Assembly: GCA_002707185.1 (NCBI GenBank)
Contig: PAMF01000055.1
Coordinates: forward strand, 9,243-17,714
Reading direction: 5' to 3'
DNA from: Chloroflexota bacterium
Lineage (GTDB): Bacteria; Chloroflexota; Dehalococcoidia; UBA3495
DNA length: 8,472 nucleotides
Every line of letters begins with the position of its first letter. The stretch's first letter is position 1. A program made the position numbers and the translations under genes. The notes below the pieces were generated by a model. That model worked only from the letters and a program-made list of their open reading frames with translations, had not been told where the DNA came from and made no database searches. Below are positions 1 through 5,601 of the stretch, piece by piece.

Positions 1-156
1 AGTTCTACTACTTTTTCCAGTTCGCTCCTTGTAGCCGCTGGAGTATGCAGCTTGGGCTTGTTTTTCAGCGCCTGCTCTAGTCGCATAACATTTTCCTGAT
101 TTTCCCCATTTCCACCCCTTTTTGCCGCTAGATAAAGTACACGCCTGTATGGGCAT
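1..156 (-). CDS. Small phage protein with GWKWG-x-SGKCY motif, 3' end beyond window
   Basis: An open frame of 52 codons begins at the ATG at 156-154 and runs off the left edge without a stop. The start shares its A with the TAA of the terminase small subunit gene (TAATG), so translation is probably coupled; no good Shine-Dalgarno is visible. The protein opens MPIQACTLSSGKKGWKWG and continues with SGKCY at about residues 20-24, then a Lys/Ala/Gln-rich helical stretch. I know this pattern from small phage proteins encoded near terminase genes, and from short tails on some phage head proteins; its function is not established. The seen facts are the motif and the coupling; the family link is from memory. 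The large terminase subunit would be expected further left but is not in the window. Confidence 0.75.
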   Translation of the reverse strand, partial: MPIQACTLSSGKKGWKWGKSGKCYATRAGAEKQAQAAYSSGYKERTGKSSRT

Positions 157-557
157 TAGTTTATGAGTCCAGTAACTTTTGTTACATCAGATGTACCGAT
201 AAGAGCCTCCAACTCTCTACGCAACTCGTCTGTAGATGCTTGCTCCACATGAGATATTTCTTGCTTGATGCGTTCTGCTGGCTTCATACCTGCGCGATCC
301 AATACATCTTTGATAGCGCCAAGTTTCACGGATTCTGATTCAGCACTGACAACAAGGGTCTGTAATTGAGATAGTGCAGCAGGCACGCAATCTTGCAGCA
401 TCTTCTTTTGACGTTCTTCTATTTCTGAGGAGAACTTATTTTTAAGTTCATAGCCTCTCTGCTTGGGAGATGAGTACCCAGCTAACTCGGCAGAAGAAGC
501 CGCATTGCCTGTTAAACAATACTGCTCAATAAATGTTTCCTGTTTCTCAGTTCGCAT
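156..557 (-). CDS. Terminase small subunit
   Basis: 133 residues. The N-terminal segment (about residues 3-35) has the classic TerS helix-turn-helix pattern: KQETFIEQY, a short gap, GNAASSAELAGYS. It corresponds to the 'KQ-x-x-F-x-x-x-Y...N-A-x-x-A-x-x-A-GYS' signature of the Terminase_2-like families. The remainder is helical with a charged middle (ERQKKMLQD) and ends ..TKVTGLIN. TerS binds phage DNA at the packaging start site and hands it to the large subunit, which cuts and pumps DNA into proheads. The start ATG at 557-555 lies 11 bp inside the upstream membrane-protein gene, and only a weak AAGAG sits before it, which suggests coupling. The following gene starts within its stop codon. 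Length fits the family. The exact subfamily is not resolved here. Confidence 0.85.
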   Translation of the reverse strand: MRTEKQETFIEQYCLTGNAASSAELAGYSSPKQRGYELKNKFSSEIEERQKKMLQDCVPAALSQLQTLVVSAESESVKLGAIKDVLDRAGMKPAERIKQEISHVEQASTDELRRELEALIGTSDVTKVTGLIN

Positions 558-741
558 TTGCTAACTCTTGTAACTTCCCGTCCATCTCCTTTATGGAGTG
601 TGATACTGTGTCTGGTAGGATGAATGGAAAAAATGCGTGGACAACGCTAACAATAGCAAGCAATACCATCTGCAACGCAAGTTTCATAGCGAAACTAAAG
701 TGCGCTACATACGACATATTCTGCTGCTTTAAGTGTCCCAT
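547..741 (-). CDS. DUF6356-like small membrane protein, possible lysis-position gene
   Basis: 64 residues: MGHLKQQNMSYVAHFSFAMKLA, then a hydrophobic helix (about residues 20-40, LALQMVLLAIVSVVHAFFPF), then ILPDTVSHSIKEMDGKL. The 'HLK..NMSY..H..FA....' start and the 'VHAFFPFILPDTVS' segment match my memory of the DUF6356 family, small phage proteins of unknown role that are sometimes loosely labelled capsule-biosynthesis. The start ATG (741-739) follows the upstream TAG by 3 bp and has a GAGGA Shine-Dalgarno about 8 nt away. It sits between a large late protein and TerS, the slot where T7 carries its class II holin (gene 17.5), so a holin-like role is a positional guess only. There is one membrane helix at most, with no N-terminal signal cleavage site evident. 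The +-strand frame over the same bases is a shadow. Confidence 0.75.
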   Translation of the reverse strand: MGHLKQQNMSYVAHFSFAMKLALQMVLLAIVSVVHAFFPFILPDTVSHSIKEMDGKLQELANAN

Positions 742-744
742 AAA

Positions 745-2814
745 CTAGTTCCTCATTCTGTTGTTTTTTCTTTCGCGCTCTTTCTCTGCTTGGACATGCC
801 CACTAGCGCCTCTACGTAGTATTTTGTCTGCTGGTCCTGCATAATGTCTTGCTTTAGCTGTTACTTGCTGTAGAGGGAAAAGCATTGCAAGCATTTGCTT
901 AACGCTCTCTTCCTCTTTAGGGCCGTATCTACCTTTACCGGGAGCGATCCCCTCTCCAAGCATCTCTAATTCCTCGTGATGAAAGCTGGAGGATTCTGGA
1001 TCGCCTTTTGATTTTTTTGAGTATAGGTTATGCTTGCTAAGAACCTTATCAGAAAAAGACATATTTGATCCCGTGAGGGAAACAACCCTGCCCCCAGGCA
1101 TCTTTGACCTAAGAACATTCTCTAGCCCCTGCCACCCAGACCCTAAATCTAACTGGTCGTGAGCAAGGTTAAACATTCTCCCTGTTTCTGGGTTTAGTAT
1201 ATGTGTCTGCCTAACGGTTCCTAACAGGTAGTCTCCAGTTTTAGCTGTGCTGCCAAATCTAACATGTCCAGAACTCGTGTAAGAGCCATCTGCGTTTTTA
1301 ACATTTACAACATTATCGGCAATATTTGTAACCCCATCACCTTTAGATGGAGTGGAGAAAAAGACAGGTTCTTGTGGTCTAGGAACTTTCTTTCTGTTGT
1401 ATGCTCCACCAGCTTCTTTCCACTTAGCCAAGTCTGCCGTGTAGTCATCAGCAATCTTTCGGTTAACATTCTTTATTTCATCTATAAAGTCATCAGCGGT
1501 AAACCTATAACCTCTGCCGTACTCCCCATACCGCCCCCACTTCGATCTTTTCGTCATCAGGGAGTCCCAAGCGGCCTCCATTGCATGAAAGCTGCTTTCC
1601 TGTAATTTCGCTTTATGAGATTTTTCAGAGCCTTTTGTTTTGTACGATGGCCAATCAGGATTTACTAAGTCATCTTCCATCCATTTATAATTTGGATTAG
1701 TCCCATCTAAATCAACCCTTTTGCTCAGTCCCGATCTTGAAAGCGACCCAGACATCATGCGACCAGTGCTAGCTGTACTTTCTATCTTGTTAAGCAGATT
1801 GACATCTGTACCCGGAGTCCAGTTGTACTCACCTTTCATTACAGGGGTTATCAGGTCAGCAATCTCAGGAGATATATCAAATCCAGTATTTGAAAGCGCT
1901 GCACTCATGTTAGGAATAGATCCGTCTGCAGCAACCGCAACCTTTGCTTGGCCTGGAAATACCAGCCTGGCAGCAGCCTGTAGGTGCTGGGGTATTGGCT
2001 TTCCAGATAACAGTAATTGTCCATACTGGTTGGCTACTTCATTATATATTATACGAGCATCTGATGACGACACCTTGCCAGTTTTTTCTATATTGGCTGT
2101 AGCCCTAGCTATGGATGCCGACGCTGTTGGGGTAAGTCCTGCTTCTGTTAAAGCCGCATAATAGGGTGACCAAGCTGCTACCGTCCTGCTCATAGCAGCC
2201 TCTGTTGGCATTGCAAAACCAACTTGTAGCGGCCTCCCTGCTTTACTGGTATACCAGCCATCCCTGTATATTTTAAGATGTCTTGCTAACTCTGCAACAG
2301 GAACCTTTGCCATTTTCGCTGCGTTATGTATTCCTTTTGGGCCAGCCAAGCTAGTTGTCCAATAAGCAATATCCTTAGCCCAGTCTGCAGTACCAGCAGA
2401 GGCTCCCAACATTAAAGCCCCAGACTCTATACCCTCACTAAACATCTGAAAAGGTAGGTCTGCGTACTCAAATCCTTTATGTACGAGTCCCTGCGTTTCG
2501 CCACCTATCTTGCCGCCATGCTTCTCTGTCGATAGCATGTCGGTACCCTTTTGCCACCTATCTCCGCCACGTACCATACCCCGGCTAAACTCTTCTCCAC
2601 TGTAACCCACGTAGGGGAACTCACTATCAAGTGTTAACCCAGATGCTGCACCCTCAACCAAGCCTAGCAAACCACCACCAATTTCTTGCGCAGTCCTAAA
2701 CGGCAACGCTGCAGCAGTGGCAACTACATCAGCAGTATCAGTCAGAAGACCTTTAGCTAGAGCTTTCTCGTTCCACCATCGATCTTCTTCATCAGGGTGC
2801 TTATATTGGGCCAT
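745..2814 (-). CDS. Large late protein, possible internal virion/structural protein
   Basis: 689 residues, not recognised. It starts MAQYKHPDEEDRWWNEKAL. Two Ala/Gly-rich semi-hydrophobic stretches follow: about residues 26-60 (ADVVATAAALPFRTAQEIGG and on) and about 130-155 (GALMLGASAGTADWAKDIAY), resembling glycine-zipper or membrane-active helices of ejected proteins. The middle (about 200-370) is Ala/Ser-rich, and the C-terminus is strongly basic (..EKERERKNNRMRN). No protease, lysozyme, nuclease or tail-fibre motif is visible. Size, position as the first gene of the leftward block, and placement just before the membrane protein and TerS suggest a virion component such as an internal ejection protein, but this is inference. 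The ATG at 2814-2812 has no clear Shine-Dalgarno. The stop (TAG, 747-745) is 3 bp before the next start, so it heads this operon within the window. Confidence 0.85.
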   Translation of the reverse strand: MAQYKHPDEEDRWWNEKALAKGLLTDTADVVATAAALPFRTAQEIGGGLLGLVEGAASGLTLDSEFPYVGYSGEEFSRGMVRGGDRWQKGTDMLSTEKHGGKIGGETQGLVHKGFEYADLPFQMFSEGIESGALMLGASAGTADWAKDIAYWTTSLAGPKGIHNAAKMAKVPVAELARHLKIYRDGWYTSKAGRPLQVGFAMPTEAAMSRTVAAWSPYYAALTEAGLTPTASASIARATANIEKTGKVSSSDARIIYNEVANQYGQLLLSGKPIPQHLQAAARLVFPGQAKVAVAADGSIPNMSAALSNTGFDISPEIADLITPVMKGEYNWTPGTDVNLLNKIESTASTGRMMSGSLSRSGLSKRVDLDGTNPNYKWMEDDLVNPDWPSYKTKGSEKSHKAKLQESSFHAMEAAWDSLMTKRSKWGRYGEYGRGYRFTADDFIDEIKNVNRKIADDYTADLAKWKEAGGAYNRKKVPRPQEPVFFSTPSKGDGVTNIADNVVNVKNADGSYTSSGHVRFGSTAKTGDYLLGTVRQTHILNPETGRMFNLAHDQLDLGSGWQGLENVLRSKMPGGRVVSLTGSNMSFSDKVLSKHNLYSKKSKGDPESSSFHHEELEMLGEGIAPGKGRYGPKEEESVKQMLAMLFPLQQVTAKARHYAGPADKILRRGASGHVQAEKERERKNNRMRN

Positions 2815-2843
2815 ATTAGATTGCGCTTATAAAGGGTAAAATG

Positions 2844-2866
2844 CCAGACTAGTGAGTGTAGACAAT
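2844..2866 (-). promoter_or_regulatory. Candidate phage-RNA-polymerase promoter for the late block
   Basis: Reading the minus strand, an AT-rich run (ATATATATTG) is followed by CTACACTCACTAGTCTGG. The eight bases ACTCACTA (complement of 2850-2857) equal the specificity core of the T7 promoter (..CGACTCACTATAGGG), and related phage polymerases also keep a CACTA core. It lies about 30 bp upstream of the 689-residue gene, in the right orientation for leftward transcription. The initiating GGG is replaced by TCTGG, and no single-subunit RNA polymerase gene is visible in the window. It is therefore a weak candidate from a short match, which chance could produce. Confidence 0.25.
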
Positions 2867-2884
2867 ATATATCATAGAGAGAAT

Positions 2885-2905
2885 AAAAAAAGGGGGTTGG
2901 GGGGG
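2885..2905. repeat. Poly-A/poly-G homopolymer tract (A7 G5 TT G7)
   Basis: Seven A (2885-2891) run into five G (2892-2896), then TT, then seven G (2899-2905): a purine-only strand broken by one TT. It sits in the strand-switch region outside any gene. Such tracts can form unusual DNA structures and are prone to slippage. No function can be assigned, and homopolymer length may be affected by sequencing error. Confidence 0.7.
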
Positions 2906-2930
2906 TATTCCCGCGCGCTCCTCATGGTAT

Positions 2931-3104
2931 ATCTGCGCCACAATATACTTTACATAGTGCCGATTATGCGAACCTTGCATAGTGTGGGGTTATACCGTTA
3001 CCCACTATCTGCATTATGTTGCATCTACGCCACATTATGCGCCATGGTTTGGTTTGAACTGCGTGCGTGTGTGTGAGATATACATCTATAGCCACACCAT
3101 ATAC
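2931..3104. repeat. Degenerate direct repeats with GCCACA core
   Basis: ATCTGCGCCACAATATAC (2931-2948) and ATCTACGCCACATTATGC (3023-3040) agree at 15 of 18 positions. A third copy, ATCTATAGCCACACCATATAC (3084-3104), keeps ATCT, GCCACA and ATATAC with small insertions. Weaker relatives are GCCGATTATGC (2959-2969) and GCCACTATTGGC (3161-3172). Spacing is irregular (92 and 61 bp between the main copies). They could be binding sites for a phage regulator or polymerase, or origin iterons. The similarity is seen directly; the function is open. Confidence 0.4.
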
Positions 3105-3110
3105 ACTCTC

Positions 3111-3233
3111 ATGCCCTACTGTTCTAAATGCGACGCAGCCTGGCTCACATGCGACATGCTGCCACTATTGGCTTGCTACATGCTGGCTTATACTGTATTG
3201 GTAGTTCTCCACGAACACTCTATGGCATCATAA
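3111..3233 (+). CDS. Possible 40-aa membrane micro-protein (uncertain)
   Basis: A 41-codon frame starts MPYCSKCDAAWLTCDMLPLL and continues into a hydrophobic helix (about residues 16-34) before ending EHSMAS. It has an N-terminal CxxC (C4, C7), and its stop overlaps the next start as TAATG, the same junction used elsewhere in this operon. Against it: no Shine-Dalgarno stands before the ATG (TACACTCTCATG), no family is recognised, and the other two forward frames are also fairly open here. If real, it would explain how the following gene, which also lacks a Shine-Dalgarno, is translated. Confidence 0.3.
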   Translation: MPYCSKCDAAWLTCDMLPLLACYMLAYTVLVVLHEHSMAS

Positions 3234-3421
3234 TGACCACAGTATACGAAAAATACGCAGCATCGATGGCACACCTCGAGGATGAATTATTAGGCGACTC
3301 AGGAAGCACGGTACCGGGTTATCGAGAACTACTAATATCTAAAATGCAGAAATTATCTGCAAACCACCCTACGCATACTAGGCAATATATCTACGATAAA
3401 TGGATTAGGGAGACATCATAA
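3233..3421 (+). CDS. Hypothetical 62-aa helical protein
   Basis: 62 residues from the ATG at 3233: MTTVYEKYAASMAHLEDELL, then GDSGSTVPGYRELLISK, ending YIYDKWIRETS. It is soluble, mixed charge and mostly helical, with no cysteine or recognised motif. The frame is open further upstream (to 3128), but the upstream residues (RRSLAHMRHAATIG..) look non-coding and the 3233 start sits in a TAATG overlap with a possible small ORF, so I prefer 3233. No Shine-Dalgarno is visible. The stop overlaps the next ATG (TAATG, 3419-3423). It is the first reasonably supported gene of the rightward operon. Function unknown. Confidence 0.65.
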   Translation: MTTVYEKYAASMAHLEDELLGDSGSTVPGYRELLISKMQKLSANHPTHTRQYIYDKWIRETS

Positions 3422-3603
3422 TGACATACGAAATGCTACTATCAGTAATAGCGCTAGACCTATTTGCCATACTGCTAAATCTAATCGTATCCCGCAGAAA
3501 TGGTCATGGCTATCCTAAAACGATACCATGGTGGTACTGGTGTTCCATTGCTAGAAAGTATATATTCGGTACTCGATCTAAAAGAGGTATTTTCCAATGC
3601 TAG
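3421..3603 (+). CDS. Small membrane protein (60 aa)
   Basis: 60 residues with one N-terminal membrane helix (about residues 5-23, EMLLSVIALDLFAILLNLIV), then a basic loop SRRNGHG and a Trp/Tyr-rich segment PWWYWC, ending in the basic stretch RKYIFGTRSKRGIFQC. The basic charge after the helix suggests N-out, C-in by the positive-inside rule. AGGGAG (3407-3412) lies 8 nt before the ATG, which itself overlaps the previous stop. The last 7 bp overlap the next gene. No family recognised; small membrane proteins in phage early operons often act on the host envelope or block superinfection, but nothing here proves that. Confidence 0.75.
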   Translation: MTYEMLLSVIALDLFAILLNLIVSRRNGHGYPKTIPWWYWCSIARKYIFGTRSKRGIFQC

Positions 3604-3749
3604 ATTTTCTAGAATTAGTACTAGCCACTATATTAGTCGGTGGCTTTTTTGGTTTTCTCATTCTAGCCGTATGTGGCACTATTGCTACATTCGTGCTGGC
3701 CATCTATGGTTCGTTCAAAAATCAATCAGGAGTAGATCACGATGTATGA
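3597..3749 (+). CDS. Small hydrophobic membrane protein (50 aa)
   Basis: 50 residues: MLDFLELVLATILVGGFFGF, LILAVCGTIATFVLAIYGSF, KNQSGVDHDV. Nearly all of residues 4-38 is hydrophobic with a central GG, so it could be one long helix or a tight two-helix hairpin; the short polar tail ends DHDV. A good Shine-Dalgarno (AGAGGT, 3583-3588) stands 8 nt before the ATG. It overlaps the previous gene by 7 bp and the GP88-family gene by 8 bp, each in a different frame, which strongly supports a real, coupled gene despite its size. No family recognised. Two consecutive membrane micro-proteins may work as a pair. Confidence 0.75.
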   Translation: MLDFLELVLATILVGGFFGFLILAVCGTIATFVLAIYGSFKNQSGVDHDV

Positions 3750-4548
3750 CACCAGTGAATTACGCCCACATATTAGGGATATTGTAGAGTCTGACCCCCT
3801 ATTCAATAAGGCGCCATCACAGCTATTGACTGTCACCAATGCTAAAACAATCAAAGGCCAATCCCTAGGATGGCTAACTGCTATCCTGTACCTATCGCCA
3901 GCGGATTTGTTATCGCTGCGTCTAAATATATGCCCTAGCGCAAAACTAGCTGGCTGTATAGACGGTTGTCTAAACACTGCTGGCCGTGGCGCGTTTAATA
4001 GCGTACAGCGCGCACGTATACGTAAAACTCTGTACTGGTGGCAGCATCATAATAAATTCATGGCGCTACTCGTGCGGGATATTGAGCGCGTACAGCGTAT
4101 GGCAGACCGACAAGGTCTGAAACTGGCTGTGCGCCTAAATGGCACCAGCGATATACGATGGGAAAAGCAATATATGGATACAGCACCATTTAACGTTAAT
4201 TCTACGTACCATCGCACTATTTTTGATATGTTTCCTACTACGCAGTTCTACGACTATACGAAAATACCGGGTCGCGTCGTACCGTCTAACTATGATCTGA
4301 CGTTCTCGGGTTCTGCCAGAGTGGAGTTTCAGCCAATACTAGCAAAACAGCTAAAACACAACCCATCGTCTAGGCTGGCTATCGTGACCAAAAACCAATT
4401 TGTACTAGCTGTGGCAGAAGCGGCGGGACGTAGTGGCGACGCGCACGATTTGCGGTTTTTAGATCCGCAGGGTGTCAAAATAATCCTATCCGCAAAGGGT
4501 AAAATGAAACACGATACAAGCGGTTTTTGCTACGGAGGCCAGCCATGA
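3742..4548 (+). CDS. GP88-family phage protein
   Basis: 268 residues. The order of conserved segments fits the GP88 family (named for mycobacteriophage L5 gp88): NAKTIKGQSLGWLTAILYLSP (33-53, less the last base pairings), a cysteine cluster NICPSAKLAGCIDGCL (62-77; C64, C72, C76), NTAGRGAFNSVQRARIRKT (78-96), a helix with FMALLVRDIE (106-115), RLNGTSDIRWE (131-141), then a C-terminal half with FSGSARVEF, RFLDPQGVKIILSAKGKMKHDTSGF and C263. The biochemical role of GP88 is not established. The clustered cysteines suggest metal or Fe-S binding, which is inference. AGGAG (3728-3732) is 9 nt before the ATG. The gene overlaps the preceding one by 8 bp and the methyltransferase-like gene by ATGA, so the two are made together. 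It is full length with no sign of damage. Confidence 0.85.
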   Translation: MYDTSELRPHIRDIVESDPLFNKAPSQLLTVTNAKTIKGQSLGWLTAILYLSPADLLSLRLNICPSAKLAGCIDGCLNTAGRGAFNSVQRARIRKTLYWWQHHNKFMALLVRDIERVQRMADRQGLKLAVRLNGTSDIRWEKQYMDTAPFNVNSTYHRTIFDMFPTTQFYDYTKIPGRVVPSNYDLTFSGSARVEFQPILAKQLKHNPSSRLAIVTKNQFVLAVAEAAGRSGDAHDLRFLDPQGVKIILSAKGKMKHDTSGFCYGGQP

Positions 4549-5255
4549 AACATAAAGTAGTCGTATCGCTATTCGATAAAACAGGCACAGCAGTACAGTC
4601 ATGGGCTGATGCTGGCTATCAATGCGTTCTGTTTGATACGCAGCACCCCAGCGGGTTTGCTACTTTACGAGACAGAATAACAACCGTTAACTGTGACCTA
4701 TCGATCGCGCAGCCTACTACCATTCGCGATCTAGTCGCCTCAGCTATACGCGCAAAACCTGATGACCAGATAGAAGTAGCGTTTGTATTCTGTTTTGTGC
4801 CATGCACACATCTAGCTGTAAGTGGCGCACGTTGGATGAAAGGCAAGGGTCTTCGCGCGCTGGCTAGTAGCATACATCTATTCGCTACTGCAGCCGATTA
4901 CTGCGAATACACTGGCGCGCCATATCTGATCGAAAACCCCGTTAGCACTATTAGCACCTATTGGCGCAAGCCAGACCACACGTTCCACCCGTGGCAGTAC
5001 AGCGGACTAGAGTCTGACGATTGCTACACAAAAAAGACCTGTCTATGGACTGGTGGCGGGTTTCGTATGCCTAAACCACAGTGCGATCCAGACTGCAAAC
5101 CTGATGACCGCATCCATAAAGCACCACCATCACCGGAGCGCGCAAACTTTCGCAGCGCTACCCCACGCGGATTCGCCCGCGCTGTATTCATAGCTAACAC
5201 ACCTCACCGCCTAATTGAATCACTCACTAAACTAATAGGGGACGTAGACATATGA
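4545..5255 (+). CDS. C5-cytosine methyltransferase-like protein (PCT variant)
   Basis: 236 residues, starting at the ATG at 4545, 6 nt after GGAGG (4534-4538). The upstream in-frame start would give up this site. Segments recall DNA C5-methyltransferases in order: SLFDKTG (8-14; motif I, SAM binding), a strand ending CVLFDTQHP (27-35; motif II), FCFVPCTHLAVSG (82-94; motif IV, with Cys87), YLIENPVS (127-134; like ENV of motif VI), YTKKTCLW (161-168), and RSATPRGFARAVF (203-215; like motifs IX/X). The catalytic-loop reads PCT, not PCQ, and there is no room for a usual target-recognition domain. A CDPDC pair (C180, C184) is present. It is therefore a minimal phage MTase-like protein; substrate and activity are unproven. 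It is coupled to GP88 upstream and to a small gene downstream through ATGA overlaps. Confidence 0.75.
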   Translation: MKHKVVVSLFDKTGTAVQSWADAGYQCVLFDTQHPSGFATLRDRITTVNCDLSIAQPTTIRDLVASAIRAKPDDQIEVAFVFCFVPCTHLAVSGARWMKGKGLRALASSIHLFATAADYCEYTGAPYLIENPVSTISTYWRKPDHTFHPWQYSGLESDDCYTKKTCLWTGGGFRMPKPQCDPDCKPDDRIHKAPPSPERANFRSATPRGFARAVFIANTPHRLIESLTKLIGDVDI

Positions 5256-5446
5256 AAACGTATACCGACATAATCAATGGTCAAACTGTCACCATTACGC
5301 GCATTCCACCCACCTATGTTCTGCCGGAGGCCAGCGTACCAGTGCCGTCATTTATCCACGGCCCGGTAACGCTATCAAGCCACCAGCCTATAATCAATGC
5401 GCCAATCTCAATAGAGGAGGAGGTAACGGAGTGGCTATATAGCTAG
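5252..5446 (+). CDS. Hypothetical 64-aa protein
   Basis: 64 residues: MKTYTDIINGQTVTITRIPP, TYVLPEASVPVPSFIHGPVT, then a tail ending SIEEEVTEWLYS. It is Pro/Thr/Val-rich, probably with short beta strands and little helix until the acidic C-terminus; no cysteine and no recognised motif. AGGGGA (5237-5242) is 9 nt before the ATG, and ATGA overlaps the preceding stop. Its last 12 bp overlap tail to tail with the leftward basic-protein gene. It appears to close the first rightward operon. Function unknown. Confidence 0.6.
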   Translation: MKTYTDIINGQTVTITRIPPTYVLPEASVPVPSFIHGPVTLSSHQPIINAPISIEEEVTEWLYS

Positions 5447-5596
5447 ATCCTCAATAACTCTATGCGGGTACTTTGCGCGGCTGTGCTTCGACCGGTCGCG
5501 CTGTACCTGCGCACGGCTGTATTTTGGCGCGTGCTTGGCTACTAGGTTGCGATGACGTTTGGCTGCGCGCTGCGCTTTTGATTCTGATTTATCCAT
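5435..5596 (-). CDS. Small very basic protein, NLVAKHA type
   Basis: 53 residues from the ATG at 5596-5594: MDKSESKAQRAAKRHRNLVA, KHAPKYSRAQVQRDRSKHSR, AKYPHRVIEDLAI. It is rich in Lys, Arg and His; the 'RNLVAKHA-x-K-x-x-RA-x-x-x-RDR-K' run resembles small basic phage proteins with 'NPVAKHAHKFN' patterns that I recall but cannot name a function for. Nucleic-acid binding is plausible from charge. The frame extends to a TTG at 5644, but ATG is preferred. No Shine-Dalgarno is present; instead two hairpins fill the leader. It is the only leftward gene between two rightward operons and overlaps the upstream operon's last gene by 12 bp at the 3' ends. The long rightward frame over the same bases is judged a shadow. 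Confidence 0.65.
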   Translation of the reverse strand: MDKSESKAQRAAKRHRNLVAKHAPKYSRAQVQRDRSKHSRAKYPHRVIEDLAI

Positions 5597-5601
5597 GTGA
5601 A

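Larger units (their letters stand above)
2815..3232. other. Strand-switch intergenic region
   Basis: About 400 bp separate the leftward late block from the rightward operon, with no confident gene. The region holds a homopolymer tract near the left, several degenerate GCCACA-type repeats in the middle, a (GT)n run (GCGTGCGTGTGTGTG, about 3061-3075), and a short possible ORF near the right. Divergent promoters must lie here if both blocks are transcribed outwards. A weak sigma70-like -10, TATACT at 3189-3194, with TTGGCT 15 bp before it (3168-3173), could serve the rightward genes. None of this is strong. The region could also hold a replication origin, but no AT-rich unwinding element beside clean iterons is obvious. 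Confidence 0.6.

Noticed and set aside
1264..2161. Long rightward frames (113 and 146 aa) across the late block
   Set aside because: They are antisense to the continuous 689-residue leftward gene, have no ribosome sites, and read as complementary shadows.
3726..3977. Leftward 83-aa frame over the start of GP88
   Set aside because: It is antisense to a well-supported gene and has no ribosome site or recognisable content.
5219..5242. ACTCACTAAAC inside the MTase-like gene, resembling a T3 promoter
   Set aside because: It is fully explained by the coding sequence (ESLTKL) and lacks the GGG start and upstream consensus.
5413..5442. Very strong AGGAGGAGGT followed by a GTG
   Set aside because: The GTG frame stops after three codons; the purine run simply encodes EEE at the end of the 64-aa gene.
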